A stretch of DNA of 64,000 nt, taken from Albula goreensis (taxonomy: Eukaryota; Chordata; Actinopteri; Albuliformes; Albulidae). The notes below the pieces were generated by a model. That model worked only from the letters and a program-made list of their open reading frames with translations. It was not told the origin of the DNA and made no database searches. The position numbers were made by a program, and so were the translations under genes. Numbering within the stretch: the first letter of the stretch is position 1; each line of letters begins with the position of its first letter. Shown here piece after piece: positions 62,530 to 64,000 of this stretch. The stretch covers positions 29,774,501 through 29,838,500 of the forward strand of contig CM040748.1 of the NCBI GenBank assembly GCA_022829145.1, written 5' to 3'.

Positions 62530-62640
62530 TCATTTATACAGCTGGACACTTACGAGAGCAATTCAGGTTAAGTGCCTTGCATAAGGCTACAGCTTCTTAC
62601 AGGCACAACTTGTAACCACAGAGCTACAAGATCTGTGTCC
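62530..62640 (-). mobile_element. tRNA-derived SINE, reverse orientation, degraded
   Basis: On the plus strand the sequence reads CATTTATACAGCTGGACACT, then GGTTAAGTGCCTTGCATAAG and CTTGTAACCACAGAGCTACA. These are the complement of the fish SINE tail, body and head in that order. It lies downstream of the NDUFAF5 polyadenylation signals. Confidence 0.6.
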
Positions 62641-63039
62641 ACTTCATTATATTATGCTTACCCTTATCCAGTTCTGTTGACTGTGGATGTAATACTTCAG
62701 ATATTCAAAAAGTGTAACAATGAAACATGTACCTGCTACTTCATATTCTGTTCTGTTGTAGGTAATTGACCAAACTAGCTGGGCTGCAAGGCCCTTATCT
62801 CTTCTTTATGTGTATGGTCTCATGTATCAGCTCATTCTGGGGGAACTTTAAGGCTGACCCTGATGTGTCTCAGAGAAAACTCCCAGGTGCACTTGCAGAT
62901 CAAGTAACACTTTGTAATACTTAAGAGCTCTGTTAGATATTGAATGAAACATTTTCATCAAACTTTTAATTCAGGCAGGAAATATAATCAATAATTCAAA
63001 AGTGGACTAAGAAGAGTAGTTCAGAGAAAACTGAAATGA

Positions 63040-63570
63040 AAGGTTTCTCAAAGTGGATGGCCTCCAGTCAACTCCACTGTTAACCAGGCATATGCTGGAG
63101 AAACAGTGACCAAGCAGGTGGAAAATGAAGACGCTGGAAATGATGTCACTTCCCACACCATAGTGTACAACAATTACATGGGGGCTGCGGACCTGTATGA
63201 CCAACTTCTCAGTACTACTCAGTGCGGACCGACAGATGGTACAAAACCATGTTCTACTACTTTATAGGCACAGCTACAACCAACAGTTACATTAAGCACA
63301 AGGAGGTCTGTCGGGTTAGAAGAAAGATACCCATGCCTCACTTGGGTTTTCATGGAGCATCTCGCTGCTGAGCTGTCGGGGTCATCACCTGTGTGCACAC
63401 CTGGAAGTCATTGAAATGCACCACGGAATGTCTGCAATACAAACGCCAGACTCTGTGGAAGTGCAGACGGTGCGGCATACCGCTTTGTCTCATACCGCTT
63501 TGACTGAAACTGCTGCACAGACTGGCATGACAAACGGTACACTCAGCTTAAACTGGCTTCACGGTGGAAG
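63040..63570 (+). pseudogene. piggyBac (PGBD-like) transposase C-terminal fragment, frameshifted
   Basis: In one frame 63064-63230 reads through VYNNYMGAADLYDQLLST, the hallmark YNxYMGGVDLxDQL of piggyBac transposases, which carries the last catalytic Asp region. One base later the match continues as WYKTMFYYFIGTATTNSYI up to a stop near 63,371. At ~63,438-63,492 the cysteine-rich C-terminal finger appears (TLWKCRRCGIPLCL), then a CxDWHDK-like end in another frame. At least two frameshifts and stops break it, and the N-terminal two thirds are absent. It is a dead copy. I did not find the terminal repeats. Confidence 0.8.
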
Positions 63571-64000
63571 GCTCCTCAGGCCGAACATTGAAATACAGCG
63601 AGAGTGGCAGTGGAAAAACAAAACTGGCTTTGGGACTATCACAAAGTAAGTGGACGAAGTGTATCATTGGGGAGCTTCTGTTTTCACCCTCCAGCCTTTG
63701 TGAACATTAAAAAAACTCAGTTTTTACAGTGAAACTGTGTTAAAAAAAACTTGTTTGTTTTTGAGAAGGAGTGAGGAATGGAATATTTTTTATTTTATTT
63801 CATTCTGATCAATAATGGTATTATGTTTTTGTACCAACTTCATGCCCCCATAGTGTGGTTCAGCCGTTTGTCCCTGTTCAGCCATAACTGTGATTTGTAG
63901 TAGTTTTGTTCTTTTTTCCTCCTCTCTGTTTCACCCTTTCATTCCCTTGCCTGATTCCTTCCTCATTTACTCATTGCAAGTGCGACCAAACTCAGGAAGT
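63571..64000. other. No gene recognised at the right edge
   Basis: AT-rich sequence after the piggyBac fragment. It may include the non-coding 3' end of that transposon, but no terminal repeat was recognised. Confidence 0.5.

Noticed and set aside
1..64000. Other intact gene neighbours known from this region (TASP1 whole gene, SEL1L2, MACROD2, ISM1), CRISPR arrays, rRNA or tRNA genes
   Set aside because: No exons of these neighbours beyond the TASP1-like piece were found. tRNA-like segments have decayed promoters and SINE bodies, and no spaced-repeat arrays exist.

Overview
This window is animal nuclear DNA, most likely from a ray-finned fish. The genes are split by GT-AG introns, the coding density is low, and the repeats are fish-type: tRNA-derived SINEs, Tc1/mariner, piggyBac, hAT-like MITEs, CA/TG microsatellites and an LTR retrotransposon. 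The two genes found are conserved vertebrate housekeeping genes. I cannot name the species; a slowly evolving teleost lineage is only a guess.

Layout. From 1 to about 38 kb I find no intact host gene. This part holds a ~183-bp tandem repeat (140-565), a palindromic MITE (3320-3534), a hAT-like fragment (4391-4513), a CA microsatellite and a GC-rich minisatellite (8.14-8.34 kb), and a complete 4.1-kb LTR retrotransposon (12074-16177). It also has SINE copies, a truncated Tc1-like element (21153-21710) and, at 25584-25643, what looks like one decayed exon of TASP1 (taspase 1). The LTR element is the most unusual object here. Its LTRs are almost identical, its primer-binding site fits tRNA-Ala, and it has a polypurine tract. 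The body between the LTRs lacks reverse transcriptase and integrase. It instead encodes a protein with two zinc-knuckle-like motifs followed by dozens of proline-rich 16-residue (48-bp) repeats.

From 38.6 to 54.6 kb on the minus strand lies ESF1, a nucleolar 18S rRNA-processing factor. All 13 coding exons could be placed with consistent splice sites and phases, giving 800 residues. From 56.1 to 61.7 kb on the plus strand lies NDUFAF5, the mitochondrial complex I assembly arginine hydroxylase, with 11 coding exons and 385 residues. The two genes are head to head, as in mammals, and probably share a divergent promoter between about 55.6 and 56.15 kb. Downstream of NDUFAF5 are a reverse-oriented SINE and a frameshifted piggyBac transposase C-terminus (63.04-63.57 kb).

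ESF1 (ribosome biogenesis) and NDUFAF5 (respiratory complex I assembly) work in different pathways, and their link is shared control and conserved synteny. TASP1 is a third member of the same neighbourhood in mammals, so the lone TASP1-like exon suggests this locus once carried that gene and lost it, possibly on one copy of a duplicated chromosome.
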